DNA of 64,000 nucleotides from Curtobacterium sp. PhB115 (GCF_003752025.1 NZ_RJKR01000007.1:62001-126000), one strand, 5' to 3'. Positions 1 through 11,675 are shown, counted from the first letter of the stretch. Numbers and translations are program-made. The notes: a model not told the origin generated them from the sequence alone.

Positions 1-2
1 GC

Positions 3-323
3 CGCGTCCTCGCGCTCTACCTCATCTGGTACGGCCTCGGCCGCTCGTTCCTCGAGTCCATCCGCGTCGACACGAGCGAGACCTTCGCGGGCATCCGCAC
101 GAACGTCTGGATGTCCTTCGCCGCGATCCTGCTGGGTCTCATCATCTTCATCGTGCAGACGCGACGGCACCCGGGCCGGGAGCCCAGCCCCTACCTGCCG
201 GGCCGCGAGCCGCGTCCGAAGTCCGATGTAGACTCGGACGACACCTTCTCGGAGCACGACGACGACGCAGCAACGACCGCCGCGGACTCCGATCCGGTCA
301 CCACCACTGCCGATCACGCGTAG
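3..323 (+). CDS. lgt: Prolipoprotein diacylglyceryl transferase, C-terminal end (partial)
   Basis: Only the last 106 codons are in the window; the gene enters from the left in the frame beginning at base 3 and stops with TAG at 321-323. Lgt is an inner-membrane enzyme that moves diacylglycerol from phosphatidylglycerol to the lipobox cysteine of prolipoproteins. Visible here is the late Lgt signature YGLGRSFLESIRVD, then a hydrophobic final helix (WMSFAAILLGLIIFIVQ) and a hydrophilic tail of about 55 residues rich in Asp, Thr and Ala. Such acidic tails are common in actinobacterial Lgt proteins. gltB follows on the same strand after 195 bp, so the two may be co-oriented without being one transcript. 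Confidence 0.9.
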   Translation, partial: RVLALYLIWYGLGRSFLESIRVDTSETFAGIRTNVWMSFAAILLGLIIFIVQTRRHPGREPSPYLPGREPRPKSDVDSDDTFSEHDDDAATTAADSDPVTTTADHA

Positions 324-338
324 GAAGCACCCCTCCTT

Positions 339-355
339 CGAGACCACCGGTCTCG
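339..355 (+). terminator. Small hairpin after lgt
   Basis: The arms CGAGACC (339-345) and GGTCTCG (349-355) pair perfectly around a 3-nt loop, 15 nt after the lgt stop. There is no U tract, so intrinsic termination is only possible. A second short dyad (CCGCCCG/CGGGCGG) lies at 446-461, closer to gltB. Confidence 0.35.
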
Positions 356-360
356 CGCGG

Positions 361-413
361 CAGAAGCAGCAGCAGCACCAGCACCAGCACCAGAGCAGCA
401 GCACACCACCAGG
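361..413. repeat. CAG/CAC microsatellite upstream of gltB
   Basis: This is a low-complexity run of CAG and CAC triplets in the 195-bp lgt-gltB spacer. No coding frame is supported there. It could vary in length by slippage; nothing else is visible in the spacer apart from the two short dyads. Confidence 0.6.
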
Positions 414-518
414 CCCCCGCCACAAGCGGGGCACGGGCACCAGTCCCGCCCGCTCGGGCGGAACGCACCACCGGGCCACCGCTGTCCCTGTTCCACTTCC
501 TCGTGAGGACGGTTCCCC

Positions 519-3500
519 ATGGCGCTCCAGCCACCCCAGTCCCCGGCCACGAATTCCCTCGTGCCGCCGCACCGTCGGTTCTCGGCGATCCCGGACGCCC
601 AGGGCATGTACGACCCGGCGAACGAGAAGGACGCCTGCGGCCTCGCCATGGTGGCCACGCTCCGTGGCACGCCCGGGCACGACATCGTCGACGCGGCGCT
701 CGGTGCGCTCCGGAACCTCGAGCACCGTGGTGCCGTCGGGTCCGACGCGGGCACCGGTGACGGCGCGGGCATCCTGTGCCAGGTACCGGACGAGTTCCTG
801 CGCGCCGTGGTGCCGTTCGAGCTGCCGGCGGCGGGGGAGTACGCGGTGGGGACCGCCTACCTGCCCGTGAACGAGGACGACCGTCACGCGGTCAAGGGCG
901 CCGTCGAGCGGCTCGCCCGTGAAGAGGGCCTGAAGGTCCTCGGGTGGCGTGAGGTCCCGGTCCGCCCCGACGTGCTCGGCACCCTGGCCCGTGCCGCGAT
1001 GCCGGCGTTCGAGCAGCTGTTCGTCGCGTCGATCCGGCACGACGTCCACGGCGCCGCGTGGAGCGGCATCGCCCTGGACCGCCAGGCCTTCCGTCTCCGG
1101 AAGCGCGCCGAGCACGACAACGACCTCTACTTCATGTCGCTGTCGAGCCGCACCATGGTCTACAAGGGCATGGTCACGACGCTCCAGCTCGAGCCCTTCT
1201 ACCCCGACCTCAGCGACGAGCGCTTCGCCTCCAAGCTCGCGATCGTGCACTCGCGCTACTCGACGAACACCTTCCCGTCGTGGCCGCTCGCGCAGCCGTT
1301 CCGGACGATCGCGCACAACGGTGAGATCAACACCGTGCGCGGCAACCGCAACTGGATGCGGGCGCGGCAGTCCCAGCTCGAGAGCGAGCTGCTCGGGGAC
1401 ATGGCGCCCCTGCTGCCGATCGTCAGCCCCGGCGCGAGCGACTCGGCCTCGTTCGACGAGGTCCTCGAGCTCCTCACCCTGACCGGCCGGTCACTGCCGC
1501 ACGCGGTGTCGATGATGGTGCCGGAGGCCTGGGAGAACCAGGTCGGGATGGACGCCGAGCTCCGCGCGTTCTACGAGTACCACTCGATGCTCATGGAGCC
1601 GTGGGACGGTCCGGCCGCGATCACCTTCACCGACGGCTCGCTCGTCGGTGCGACCCTCGACCGCAACGGACTGCGCCCCGGCCGGTTCCTCGTGACCGAC
1701 GACGGCCTCATCGTGATGGGGTCGGAGACCGGCGTCATCGACGTGCCCGCCGAGAAGGTCGTCCGCAAGGGCCGACTGCGCCCCGGCCGGATGTTCCTGG
1801 TGGACACCGAGGCCGGTCGCATCATCGAGGACGACGAGGTCAAGCAGGGCCTGGCGTCCTCCGGACCGTGGGGTCAGTGGCTCGACGAGGGCCGCATCAA
1901 CCTGAACGACCTGCCGGAGCGCGAGCACATCGTGCACACCCCGGCCTCGGTGACCCGTCGTCAGCGTGCGTTCGGCTACACCGAGGAAGAGGTCCGGATC
2001 CTGCTGCGCCCGATGGCGCAGGCCGGTGCGGAGCCCCTCGGCGCGATGGGTTCGGACACCCCGATCGCGGTGCTCTCCGAGCGTCCGCGCCTGCTGTTCG
2101 ACTACTTCACCCAGCAGTTCGCCCAGGTGACGAACCCGCCGCTCGACTCGATCCGCGAGCAGGTCATCACCTCGATGGGCATGGGGCTCGGCCCGGAGCG
2201 CAACCTGCTCTCCGCCGGACCGGAGCACGCCCAGCAGATCACGCTCGACTTCCCGGTCATCGACAACGACCAGCTCGCCAAGGTGCAGCACTTCGAGACC
2301 GCCTCCGGTCGGCACCTCACCGTGACGATCAAGGGCCTGTACCGCGTCGACGCCGGCAAGAAGGCGATGCAGAAGCGCATCGCGGCCGTGTGCGACGAGG
2401 TCGACGCCGCCATCGAGTCGGGCAAGCAGTTCATCGTGCTGTCCGACCGCGACGGCAACGCCGAGCAGGCACCGGTCCCGAGCCTGCTGCTCCTGGCCGC
2501 GGTGCACCACCACCTCATCCGCACCGAGCAGCGCATGAAGGTCGGTCTGATCGTCGAGGCCGGTGACGTGCGCGAGGTCCACCACGTGGCCACGCTCATC
2601 GGGTACGGCGCCTCGGCGATCAACCCGTACCTGGCGATGGAGACCTGCGAGAACCTCGTCCGTGCCGGCATGATCACCGGGATCACCCCGGAGCAGGCCG
2701 TCAAGAACGTCATCAAGGCGCTCGGCAAGGGCGTCCTGAAGATCATGTCGAAGATGGGCATCTCGACGGTGTCGAGCTACGCCGGCGCACAGGCGTTCGA
2801 GGCGGTCGGGCTCAGCCAGGAGTTCGTCGACAAGTACTTCACGGGCACCTCGTCGATCCTCGGCGGCGTCGACATCGACGTCATCGCGAAGGAGAACGCC
2901 GAGCGGCACGCACAGGCCTACCCGCAGGACGGCGCGGTGCTCTCGCACGAGCGCCTGCAGACCGGCGGCGAGTACCAGTGGCGCCGTGAGGGGCCGCCGC
3001 ACCTGTTCAACCCGGACACCGTCTTCCGTCTGCAGCACGCCACACGTGCCCGTCGGTACGACATCTTCCGCGAGTACTCGAGCGCGGTGGACGACCAGTC
3101 CGAGGCGTTGATGACCCTGCGCGGGCTGTTCCGCTTCAAGAACGGCGTGCGGAAGCCCGTCGCGCTCGACGAGGTCGAGTCGATCGAGTCGATCGTGAAG
3201 CGGTTCAACACCGGGGCGATGTCGTACGGCTCCATCTCGAAGGAAGCCCACGAGACCCTCGCGATCGCGATGAACCGGCTCGGCGGCCGCTCCAACACGG
3301 GTGAGGGCGGCGAGGACGTCGACCGTCTGCTCGACCCCGAACGGCGCAGCGCGATCAAGCAGGTCGCATCCGGGCGCTTCGGTGTCACGAGCATGTACCT
3401 GACGCACGCCACCGACATCCAGTTGAAGATGGCGCAGGGTGCGAAGCCCGGCGAGGGCGGACAGCTGCCCCCGGCGAAGGTCTACCCGTGGGTCGCCAGG

Positions 3501-5123
3501 ACCCGGCACGCCACGGCAGGCGTCGGGCTCATCTCACCGCCGCCGCACCACGACATCTACTCCATCGAGGACCTCAAGCAGCTGATCTTCGACGTCAAGC
3601 GCGCCAACCCGGCCGCTCGCGTCCACGTGAAGCTCGTGAGCCAGTCCGGGATCGGTGCGGTCGCCGCCGGCGTGACGAAGGCCCTGGCCGACGTCGTGCT
3701 CGTGTCCGGCCACGACGGCGGGACGGGTGCGTCGCCGCTGAACTCGCTCAAGCACGCGGGCACGCCGTGGGAGATCGGCCTGGCCGAGACCCAGCAGACC
3801 CTGATGCTGAACGGCATGCGCGACCGTGTGGTCGTGCAGGTCGACGGCCAGATGAAGACCGGCCGCGACGTCGTCGTGGCGGCGCTGCTCGGCGCCGAGG
3901 AGTACGGCTTCGCCACGGCACCGCTCGTGGTGGAGGGCTGCATCCTGATGCGGGTCTGCCACCTCGACACCTGCCCGGTCGGCGTCGCGACGCAGAACCC
4001 GGAGCTCCGCAAACGGTTCTCGGGGAAGCCGGAGTTCGTCGTGAACTTCTTCGAGTTCATCGCGCAGGAAGTGCGTGAGCTGCTCGCCGAGCTCGGGTTC
4101 CGCACCCTCGACGAGGCCATCGGACAGACGAACGTGCTCGACGTCGACCGTGCCGTCGAGCACTGGAAGGCGTCGGGGCTCGACCTCGCGCCGGTGCTCA
4201 AGGGACCGCACTTCGAGGACGCCGAGCCCCGCCGGCACCACCGCGAGCAGGACCACGAGCTCGAGCAGCACTTCGACGTGCAGCTCATCCAGCAGACCGC
4301 CGACGTCCTCGACCACGGCGGATCGATCGCGCTCGACCTGCCGATCCGGAACACCGAGCGCGCCGTCGGCACCATGCTCGGGCACGAGGTCACGAGGCGG
4401 CACGGCGAGCACGGCCTGCCGAACGGCTCGATCGACGTGACCCTGCGGGGCTCCGCCGGACAGTCGCTCGGCGCCTTCATGCCCGCGGGCATCACGCTCC
4501 GGCTCATCGGCGACAGCAACGACTACGTCGGCAAGGGCCTGTCCGGCGGGCAGATCATCGTGCGTCCGGACGCCGGTTCGGGCTTCGACCCGGCCGAGAA
4601 CGTCATCGCCGGCAACGTGATCGGGTACGGCGCGACCCAGGGCACCATGTTCATCCGCGGCATCGTGGGCGAACGGTTCCTGGTGCGCAACTCCGGTGCG
4701 ACGGCCGTGGTCGAGGGCGTCGGTGACCACGCGCTCGAGTACATGACCGGTGGTCTCGCGCTCATCCTCGGCGAGACCGGGCGGAACCTCGGCGCCGGCA
4801 TGTCCGGTGGCACCGCGTACGTCAGGGGCCTGCGCGAGGAGCACGTGAACACGGACGCCCTCGCGACGGGCGAACTGCGGCTCGAGCCGCTCGACAGCGC
4901 CGACGTCGAGATCGTCACGGACCTGCTCGGCCGGCACGCCGAGGAGACCGGGTCGACCCTGGCGGCCGACCTGCTCGAGTCCGGCGAGCTGAGCGACTTC
5001 GTCAAGGTGCTGCCGCGGGACTACGCCGCGGTGCTCGAGACCCGCCAACAGGCCGTCGACGAGGGGCTCGACCCCGACGGCGACATCGTCTGGAACAGGA
5101 TCATGGAGGTGACCGGTGGCTGA
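519..5123 (+). CDS. gltB: Glutamate synthase, large (alpha) subunit
   Basis: The protein has 1534 residues, the usual length for bacterial NADPH-GOGAT large subunits. It makes glutamate from 2-oxoglutarate and the amide nitrogen of glutamine, and works with the GltD product encoded next. A class II amidotransferase domain begins at Cys40 (DACGLAM), so about 39 residues should be removed as a propeptide. The central and FMN-binding synthase domains follow. Cys1141, Cys1147 and Cys1152 (in [12 protein letters not shown]) fit the 3Fe-4S cluster ligands, and the C-terminal third has the glycine-rich GXGXG beta-helix (for example [11 protein letters not shown]). The ATG at 519 precedes the conserved N-terminus with a suitable propeptide length. 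The stop at 5121-5123 lies inside a duplicated segment that also forms the gltD start region. Confidence 0.97.
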   Translation: MALQPPQSPATNSLVPPHRRFSAIPDAQGMYDPANEKDACGLAMVATLRGTPGHDIVDAALGALRNLEHRGAVGSDAGTGDGAGILCQVPDEFLRAVVPFELPAAGEYAVGTAYLPVNEDDRHAVKGAVERLAREEGLKVLGWREVPVRPDVLGTLARAAMPAFEQLFVASIRHDVHGAAWSGIALDRQAFRLRKRAEHDNDLYFMSLSSRTMVYKGMVTTLQLEPFYPDLSDERFASKLAIVHSRYSTNTFPSWPLAQPFRTIAHNGEINTVRGNRNWMRARQSQLESELLGDMAPLLPIVSPGASDSASFDEVLELLTLTGRSLPHAVSMMVPEAWENQVGMDAELRAFYEYHSMLMEPWDGPAAITFTDGSLVGATLDRNGLRPGRFLVTDDGLIVMGSETGVIDVPAEKVVRKGRLRPGRMFLVDTEAGRIIEDDEVKQGLASSGPWGQWLDEGRINLNDLPEREHIVHTPASVTRRQRAFGYTEEEVRILLRPMAQAGAEPLGAMGSDTPIAVLSERPRLLFDYFTQQFAQVTNPPLDSIREQVITSMGMGLGPERNLLSAGPEHAQQITLDFPVIDNDQLAKVQHFETASGRHLTVTIKGLYRVDAGKKAMQKRIAAVCDEVDAAIESGKQFIVLSDRDGNAEQAPVPSLLLLAAVHHHLIRTEQRMKVGLIVEAGDVREVHHVATLIGYGASAINPYLAMETCENLVRAGMITGITPEQAVKNVIKALGKGVLKIMSKMGISTVSSYAGAQAFEAVGLSQEFVDKYFTGTSSILGGVDIDVIAKENAERHAQAYPQDGAVLSHERLQTGGEYQWRREGPPHLFNPDTVFRLQHATRARRYDIFREYSSAVDDQSEALMTLRGLFRFKNGVRKPVALDEVESIESIVKRFNTGAMSYGSISKEAHETLAIAMNRLGGRSNTGEGGEDVDRLLDPERRSAIKQVASGRFGVTSMYLTHATDIQLKMAQGAKPGEGGQLPPAKVYPWVARTRHATAGVGLISPPPHHDIYSIEDLKQLIFDVKRANPAARVHVKLVSQSGIGAVAAGVTKALADVVLVSGHDGGTGASPLNSLKHAGTPWEIGLAETQQTLMLNGMRDRVVVQVDGQMKTGRDVVVAALLGAEEYGFATAPLVVEGCILMRVCHLDTCPVGVATQNPELRKRFSGKPEFVVNFFEFIAQEVRELLAELGFRTLDEAIGQTNVLDVDRAVEHWKASGLDLAPVLKGPHFEDAEPRRHHREQDHELEQHFDVQLIQQTADVLDHGGSIALDLPIRNTERAVGTMLGHEVTRRHGEHGLPNGSIDVTLRGSAGQSLGAFMPAGITLRLIGDSNDYVGKGLSGGQIIVRPDAGSGFDPAENVIAGNVIGYGATQGTMFIRGIVGERFLVRNSGATAVVEGVGDHALEYMTGGLALILGETGRNLGAGMSGGTAYVRGLREEHVNTDALATGELRLEPLDSADVEIVTDLLGRHAEETGSTLAADLLESGELSDFVKVLPRDYAAVLETRQQAVDEGLDPDGDIVWNRIMEVTGG

Positions 5124-5184
5124 GCGTCACGCACGTCCGGAACAGGCAGCGCCCAACACGACCTCGGAGGTGACCGGTGGCTGA
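5105..5184 (+). repeat. 19-bp direct repeat at the gltB/gltD junction
   Basis: GGAGGTGACCGGTGGCTGA occurs perfectly at 5105-5123 and again at 5166-5184, 61 bp apart. In the first copy the final TGA ends gltB. In the second copy the same bases supply the gltD ribosome-binding site and GTG start (5177). The GTG of the first copy (5116) opens a 22-codon frame that ends at the TGA of the second copy (5182-5184), overlapping the gltD start by 8 nt. It looks like a tandem duplication of the translational-coupling junction. Confidence 0.9.
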
Positions 5185-6634
5185 CCCCAAGGGATTCCTG
5201 AAGGTCCAGGAACGCGAACTGCCCGCACGGCGCCCCGTGCCCGTCCGGCTCATGGACTGGAAAGAGGTCTACGAGCAGCAGGAGTCCGGCGCGCTCAAGC
5301 GCCAGGCCGGTCGCTGCATGGACTGCGGTGTGCCGTTCTGCCACCAGGGCTGCCCGCTCGGCAACCTGATCCCGGAGTGGAACGACCTCACCTGGCGCGG
5401 CGAGGGCCGACAGGCGATCGAGCGGCTGCACGCGACGAACAACTTCCCGGAGTTCACGGGTCGGCTCTGCCCGGCACCGTGCGAGTCGTCCTGCGTGCTC
5501 GGCATCAACCAGCCACCGGTGACCATCAAGCAGGTCGAGGTCTCGATCATCGACGAGGCGTTCCAGAAGGGTTGGGTCACCCCGCACCCGCCGGAGCGCC
5601 TGACCGGCAAGACGGTCGCCGTCGTGGGCTCCGGTCCCGCCGGACTCGCGGCCGCTCAGCAGCTCACCCGTGCCGGCCACACCGTCGCGGTCTACGAGCG
5701 CGACGACCGCATCGGTGGCCTGCTCCGCTACGGCATCCCGGACTTCAAGATGGAGAAGCGCCAGATCGACGCCCGCCTCGCCCAGATGCAGGCCGAGGGC
5801 ACCCGGTTCCGTGCCGGCGTCGAGATCGGCCGCGACATCACGTGGGACGACCTGAAGTCCCGCTACGACGCGGTCGTGGTCGCGACGGGTGCCACGGTTC
5901 CGCGCGACCTCCCGATCCCGGGCCGCGACCTCGCCGGTGTGCACTTCGCCATGGACTACCTCGTCCAGCAGAACAAGGCGAACGCCGGCACCACGGTCGA
6001 CAACCAGCTGACGGCCGAGGGCAAGCACGTGGTCGTCATCGGCGGCGGCGACACCGGCGCGGACTGCATCGGCACCGCCCACCGACAGGGTGCGCTCAGC
6101 GTGACGAACCTGGCGATCGGCAAGCAGCCGCCGCTGGAGCGTCCCTCCGAGCAGCCGTGGCCGATGTTCCCGACCGTGTTCGAGGTCACCAGCGCCCATG
6201 AAGAGGGCGGCGAGCGGCACTTCCTCGCCTCCACCGTCGAGTTCCTGGCGAACGAGGCCGGCGAGGTCCGCGCACTGCGGGTCGCCGAGACCGAGTACCT
6301 CGACGGCCGCCGGGTCCCGAAGGCTGGTTCGGAGCGCGAGATCCCCGCGGACCTCGTCCTCATCGCGATGGGCTTCACCGGTCCCGAGGCGGACACGATC
6401 GAGCCGCAGCTCGGTCTGCCGACGACGGTGTCCGGTGCGCTCGAGCGCCGTGCCGACTACGCGACCAACGAGGCCGGCGTGTTCGTCGCCGGTGACGCGG
6501 GCCGCGGCCAGTCGCTCATCGTCTGGGCGATCGCCGAGGGGCGCGCCGCTGCGGCGAAGGTCGACGAGTACCTCGAGGGCTCGACGATCCTGCCGGCACC
6601 GGTCAAGGCGACCGACCGCGCGATGTCGATCTGA
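5177..6634 (+). CDS. gltD: Glutamate synthase, small (beta) subunit
   Basis: The protein has 485 residues and is the NADPH-oxidising, FAD-containing partner of GltB; it passes electrons through Fe-S clusters to the large subunit. Cysteine groups for 4Fe-4S clusters are at C47, C50, C55, C59 and at C98, C102, C106. The FAD-binding GSGPAG motif is at 151-156 and the NADPH-binding GGGDTG motif at 289-294. The GTG at 5177 is preceded by GGAGGTGACCG and begins MADPKGFLKV, the expected start for this subunit. The gene follows gltB by 53 bp; the junction carries a perfect 19-bp duplication, so coupling with gltB may run through a 22-codon intervening frame. Confidence 0.97.
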   Translation: MADPKGFLKVQERELPARRPVPVRLMDWKEVYEQQESGALKRQAGRCMDCGVPFCHQGCPLGNLIPEWNDLTWRGEGRQAIERLHATNNFPEFTGRLCPAPCESSCVLGINQPPVTIKQVEVSIIDEAFQKGWVTPHPPERLTGKTVAVVGSGPAGLAAAQQLTRAGHTVAVYERDDRIGGLLRYGIPDFKMEKRQIDARLAQMQAEGTRFRAGVEIGRDITWDDLKSRYDAVVVATGATVPRDLPIPGRDLAGVHFAMDYLVQQNKANAGTTVDNQLTAEGKHVVVIGGGDTGADCIGTAHRQGALSVTNLAIGKQPPLERPSEQPWPMFPTVFEVTSAHEEGGERHFLASTVEFLANEAGEVRALRVAETEYLDGRRVPKAGSEREIPADLVLIAMGFTGPEADTIEPQLGLPTTVSGALERRADYATNEAGVFVAGDAGRGQSLIVWAIAEGRAAAAKVDEYLEGSTILPAPVKATDRAMSI

Positions 6635-6676
6635 TGACGAACACCCACCACCAGATGCTCACCCTCCCGTGAGCGA

Positions 6677-6712
6677 GAGGCCACCAGCACTCGGTAGGGT
6701 GCTGGTGGCCTC
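6677..6712 (+). terminator. Terminator-like hairpin after gltD
   Basis: GAGGCCACCAGCAC (6677-6690) pairs perfectly with 6699-6712 around an 8-nt loop, 42 nt after the gltD stop. A pyrimidine-rich but not pure-T stretch follows. It separates the gltBD unit from pyk. Confidence 0.75.
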
Positions 6713-6777
6713 GCTTCGTTCCGCGCGGCCCCACAGCGCGGAAACCCAAGCACCATCCACCACATCGAAGGAATCCA

Positions 6778-8223
6778 TTGAGACGCGCAAAGATCGTTTC
6801 GACGCTCGGACCGGCAACGTCGGAGTACGAGACCGTCAAGGAGATCATCGAGGCAGGCGTCGACGTCGCCCGCCTCAACCTCAGCCACGGTGACTACAGC
6901 GTCCACGAGGCCAACTACGTGAACGTCCGTCGCGCGGCCGAGGAGCTCGGCAAGCCGGTGGCGATCCTCGTCGACCTGCAGGGTCCGAAGATCCGCCTGG
7001 CCAAGTTCGCCGACGGCCCGCACGACCTCGCCGTCGGCGACGTGTTCACCATCACGACCGAGGACGTGCCCGGCTCGAAGGAGATCTGCGGCACGACGTT
7101 CAAGGGCCTGCCCCAGGACGTCAAGCCCGGCGACCCGCTGCTCATCGACGACGGTCGTGTCCGCCTCCGCGTGCTCGACACCGACGGTGTGCGGGTGCGC
7201 ACCGAGGTCGTCGTCGGCGGCACCGTGTCGAACAACAAGGGCATCAACCTGCCCGGCGTCGCCGTGAACGTCCCCGCGCTCAGCGAGAAGGACGAAGCGG
7301 ACCTCCGATGGGGCATCCGCCAGGGCGCCGACCTCATCGCGCTCTCGTTCGTCCGCAACGCCAGCGACGTCGTCCGCGCGCACGAGATCATGGACGAAGA
7401 GGGCAAGCGCTTGCCGGTCATCGCGAAGATCGAGAAGCCGCAGGCCGTCGACGCGCTCGAGGAGATCATCGACGCGTTCGACAGCATCATGGTCGCCCGT
7501 GGTGACCTCGGCGTCGAGCTCCCGCTCGAGGCCGTCCCGATCGTGCAGAAGCGCGCCGTCGAGCTCGCCCGCCGCATGGCGAAGCCGGTCATCGTCGCGA
7601 CGCAGATGCTCGAGTCGATGATCTCGTCGCCGATCCCCACCCGCGCCGAGACCTCCGACGTCGCGAACGCCGTCCTCGACGGTGCGGACGCGGTCATGCT
7701 CTCCGGCGAGACCAGCGTCGGCGAGTACCCGGTGCAGACCGTCCGCACGATGGCCCGCATCGTCGAGTCCACCGAGGACCACGGCCTCGAGCGCATCGCG
7801 CCGCTCGGCACGAAGCCCCGCACCCTCGGTGGTGCGATCACGCTGGCCGCGGTCGAGATCGCGGAGTTCACCGAGGCCTCGTACCTCTGCGTGTTCACCG
7901 AGTCCGGTGACTCGGCCCGCCGCATGTCGCGTCTTCGCCACGGCCTGCCGATCATCGCCTTCACGCCGAACGAGGCCACGCGCCGCCGCATGGCACTCAC
8001 CTGGGGTGTCCGCTCGTTCCTCGTCGAGCGCAAGACTCACACCGACGAGCTGTTCTCGCAGGTGGACGACGTCCTGCTCGAGAACGGTCTGGCCGCCCCC
8101 GGCGACCGCGTCATCGTGACGGCCGGTTCCCCTCCCGGCATCGAGGGCTCGACGAACGACCTGCGCGTGCACCGGGTGGGCGACGCCCACGCCGAGGCCG
8201 CTCCGGCCTACGTCCGGGACTGA
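6778..8223 (+). CDS. pyk: Pyruvate kinase
   Basis: The protein has 481 residues and converts phosphoenolpyruvate and ADP to pyruvate and ATP, the last step of glycolysis. The N-terminus RRAKIVSTLGPATS, the substrate-binding ARLNLSHGD segment (31-39), IAKIEKP (216-221) and the MVARGDLGVELP signature (238-249) are intact. The C-terminal allosteric domain ends with the expected FTESGDSARRMSRLR and VTAGSPPG segments. The start is TTG at 6778, preceded by GAAGGAATCCA, and gives the family's usual N-terminus; no ATG is available nearby. The gene stands alone between a hairpin and a nested palindrome. Confidence 0.97.
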   Translation: MRRAKIVSTLGPATSEYETVKEIIEAGVDVARLNLSHGDYSVHEANYVNVRRAAEELGKPVAILVDLQGPKIRLAKFADGPHDLAVGDVFTITTEDVPGSKEICGTTFKGLPQDVKPGDPLLIDDGRVRLRVLDTDGVRVRTEVVVGGTVSNNKGINLPGVAVNVPALSEKDEADLRWGIRQGADLIALSFVRNASDVVRAHEIMDEEGKRLPVIAKIEKPQAVDALEEIIDAFDSIMVARGDLGVELPLEAVPIVQKRAVELARRMAKPVIVATQMLESMISSPIPTRAETSDVANAVLDGADAVMLSGETSVGEYPVQTVRTMARIVESTEDHGLERIAPLGTKPRTLGGAITLAAVEIAEFTEASYLCVFTESGDSARRMSRLRHGLPIIAFTPNEATRRRMALTWGVRSFLVERKTHTDELFSQVDDVLLENGLAAPGDRVIVTAGSPPGIEGSTNDLRVHRVGDAHAEAAPAYVRD

Positions 8224-8244
8224 TCAGCAGGACCCGACGCCGTC

Positions 8245-8301
8245 AGGGCGCGGACTGGAGGCACGGCGCGCGATCCACGCGCCGGGCCCGGTCCGCGCCC
8301 T
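8245..8301. terminator. Nested palindrome after pyk (degenerate GGAGGC element)
   Basis: AGGGCGCGGAC (8245-8255) pairs with GTCCGCGCCCT (8291-8301), 22 nt after the pyk stop. An inner GGCGCG/CGCGCC hairpin is at 8265-8283. The left arm continues into TGGAGGCACGG, which resembles the palindrome family found 3' of other genes here. It probably acts as the pyk terminator. Confidence 0.6.
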
Positions 8302-8353
8302 TCCGCGTCCCACGGGCTGTGGCGGTGACCACACGTCGGCCGTGCGCGGCAGG

Positions 8354-9448
8354 ATGGCTGCTGTGAGCCTCCCGACCGAACCAGCGGCGCCGCGCGCCGA
8401 CGTCCGCCGCTGGCGGCGCTACCTGGCCGACGAACGTGCCGAGGCGGCGGTGTACCGCAACCTCGCCGCTCGCCGATCCGGCGAGGAACGCGAGATCCTC
8501 GCCGCCCTGGCCGAGGCCGAGGGGCGGCACGAACAGCACTGGATCGACCTGCTGGGCGACGACGTCGGCAAGCCCCTGCGCGGCAGCCTGCGGACGCGGG
8601 TGCTGGCGGTGCTCGCGAAGCGGTTCGGTTCGGTCTTCGTCCTCGCGCTCATGCAGCGCGCCGAGGACCGCTCGCCGTACGCCGACGACGTCGACGCGAC
8701 CGCTCGCATGGCCGCGGACGAACGGATCCACGGCGAGGTCGTGCGGGGCCTGGCGAACCGCGGGCGGAAGCGACTGTCCGGCACCTTCCGCGCGGCCGTC
8801 TTCGGCGCGAACGACGGACTGGTGTCGAACCTGGCGCTCATCATCGGGATCAGCGCATCCGGCGCCGACCGGCACTTCGTGCTCCTGAGCGGTGTCGCGG
8901 GGCTCCTGGCCGGGGCGCTGTCGATGGGTGCGGGGGAGTACGTCTCGGTGCGGTCCCAGCGTGAGCTCCTCGAGGCGTCGGCACCGCACCCGGAGGCCGG
9001 CAGTGCGGTCGCGGACCTCGACGTCGACGCGAACGAGCTCGCCCTCGTCTACCGGGCGCGCGGGATGCCCGAGGCCGAGGCGGGGGCGCACGCGGCCGAG
9101 GTCCTGTCCGGCATCGGGGAGCGGCGGCCGCGCACCGGGTCGACGCCCGTCACCGACGAGAACGAGGCGGTCGGCAACGGGTTGAGCGCCGCGGTGTCGA
9201 GCTTCTGCTTCTTCGCGTCAGGGGCGATCATCCCGGTGCTGCCGTTCCTGTTCGGGATGCAGGGGTGGCCGGCGATCGCGGTCGCGGGCACGCTCGTGGG
9301 GCTCGCGCTCCTCGGCACCGGCGCGGTCGTCGGCGTCCTGAGCGGCGCCTCGCCCGCGAAGCGCGCGTTCCGGCAGCTCGCGATCGGCTTCGGCGCGGCG
9401 GTCGTCACCTACGTGCTCGGGCTGTTGTTCGGGACCGGTTCGGCCTAG
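8354..9448 (+). CDS. Ferritin-like domain fused to VIT1/CCC1 membrane transporter
   Basis: A 364-residue membrane protein with two parts. Residues about 20-140 are a ferritin/rubrerythrin-like helical domain with acidic ligands (E27 or E30), an ExxH motif at 56-59 (EGRH) and a later DERIH. Residues about 155-364 are a VIT1/CCC1-type iron/manganese transporter starting FRAAVFGANDGLVSNLALI, with several hydrophobic helices and the GALSMGAGEYVSVRSQ segment. The family exports or sequesters iron or manganese; the fused domain probably binds metal before transport. Possible starts are GTG 8342, ATG 8354 and GTG 8363; ATG 8354 is my choice, without strong ribosome-site support. The TAG stop (9446-9448) shares CTAG with the stop of the converging gene. 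Confidence 0.85.
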   Translation: MAAVSLPTEPAAPRADVRRWRRYLADERAEAAVYRNLAARRSGEEREILAALAEAEGRHEQHWIDLLGDDVGKPLRGSLRTRVLAVLAKRFGSVFVLALMQRAEDRSPYADDVDATARMAADERIHGEVVRGLANRGRKRLSGTFRAAVFGANDGLVSNLALIIGISASGADRHFVLLSGVAGLLAGALSMGAGEYVSVRSQRELLEASAPHPEAGSAVADLDVDANELALVYRARGMPEAEAGAHAAEVLSGIGERRPRTGSTPVTDENEAVGNGLSAAVSSFCFFASGAIIPVLPFLFGMQGWPAIAVAGTLVGLALLGTGAVVGVLSGASPAKRAFRQLAIGFGAAVVTYVLGLLFGTGSA

Positions 9449-9984
9449 CGGCGGACGGCGGCGCGCGGGGGGAGCAGCAGCAGTGCGGCGGCGCCGACGA
9501 CGATGAGCGCGATGCCGGCGAACACCATGAAGACCGTGAGCGCGAGTCCCGGGGCGACGAGCACGACCACGCCGCCGAGGATCGACAGCACCCCGCTCAC
9601 GAGCGTCGGCACGCGCGACGATCCCGGGTGCCCGACGAACCCGCCGACGATCGACACGATGCCCTCGATCACGAACCCGACACCGGCGAGCACCGCGTAG
9701 ACGACGAGCGGCACCGCGGGGTCGAGCAGCGTGACGAGCCCCGCGATCCCGACGAGCACGCCGACGACACCCGAGGTCCACCGCCACGCGGCCGGTGTGC
9801 CGTGCCCCCGCACCGCCGCGAACACCCGGAGCGCGCCGGCCACGACGAGGTACACCCCGAACAGCAGCGCGACGACGACGAGCGACGGTCGCGGCAGCAC
9901 GATGGCGACGATGCCGAGTGCGATCGCGACGACGGCGGTGACGATGACGAACACCCGGAACGTGCGGACGGCACGAGAATCCAC
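9445..9984 (-). CDS. HdeD-like (DUF308) membrane protein
   Basis: A 179-residue protein that is almost entirely hydrophobic. It has about six predicted transmembrane helices in three pairs, each pair with the glycine-rich pattern typical of the HdeD/DUF308 family (for example [18 protein letters not shown] and [19 protein letters not shown]). HdeD is linked to acid resistance in enteric bacteria; the role in actinobacteria is not established. The ATG at 9984 has AGGGAGG about 11 nt upstream, and a TAGCGT hexamer lies at 10021-10026 on this strand. It is transcribed away from the aldehyde dehydrogenase and converges on the VIT1 fusion gene. Confidence 0.8.
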   Translation of the reverse strand: MDSRAVRTFRVFVIVTAVVAIALGIVAIVLPRPSLVVVALLFGVYLVVAGALRVFAAVRGHGTPAAWRWTSGVVGVLVGIAGLVTLLDPAVPLVVYAVLAGVGFVIEGIVSIVGGFVGHPGSSRVPTLVSGVLSILGGVVVLVAPGLALTVFMVFAGIALIVVGAAALLLLPPRAAVRR

Positions 9985-10046
9985 GAACTGTCCTCCCTGA
10001 TCGGACCGTTGGTGTCCCGAACGCTACCCGGCCGTCCGCGACCCCG

Positions 10047-10079
10047 TGCAACGAGTTGCAACGCGCGCGGACGTACCGT
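10047..10079 (+). promoter_or_regulatory. Inverted repeat and -10 element upstream of aldehyde dehydrogenase
   Basis: TGCAAC-GA-GTTGCA (10047-10060) is a perfect dyad with a 2-bp spacer. A TACCGT hexamer lies at 10074-10079, so the dyad covers the place where the -35 box should be. This arrangement suits a regulator binding site. The GAF-domain regulator two genes downstream is a candidate ligand-responsive factor, by inference only. Confidence 0.5.
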
Positions 10080-10133
10080 TCCCCCGAGCGCGCGGACCGT
10101 GCGCTCCGACAGCGTCGTCGAAAGGGCACCACC

Positions 10134-11674
<1,541 letters not shown>

Positions 11675-11675
<1 letters not shown>

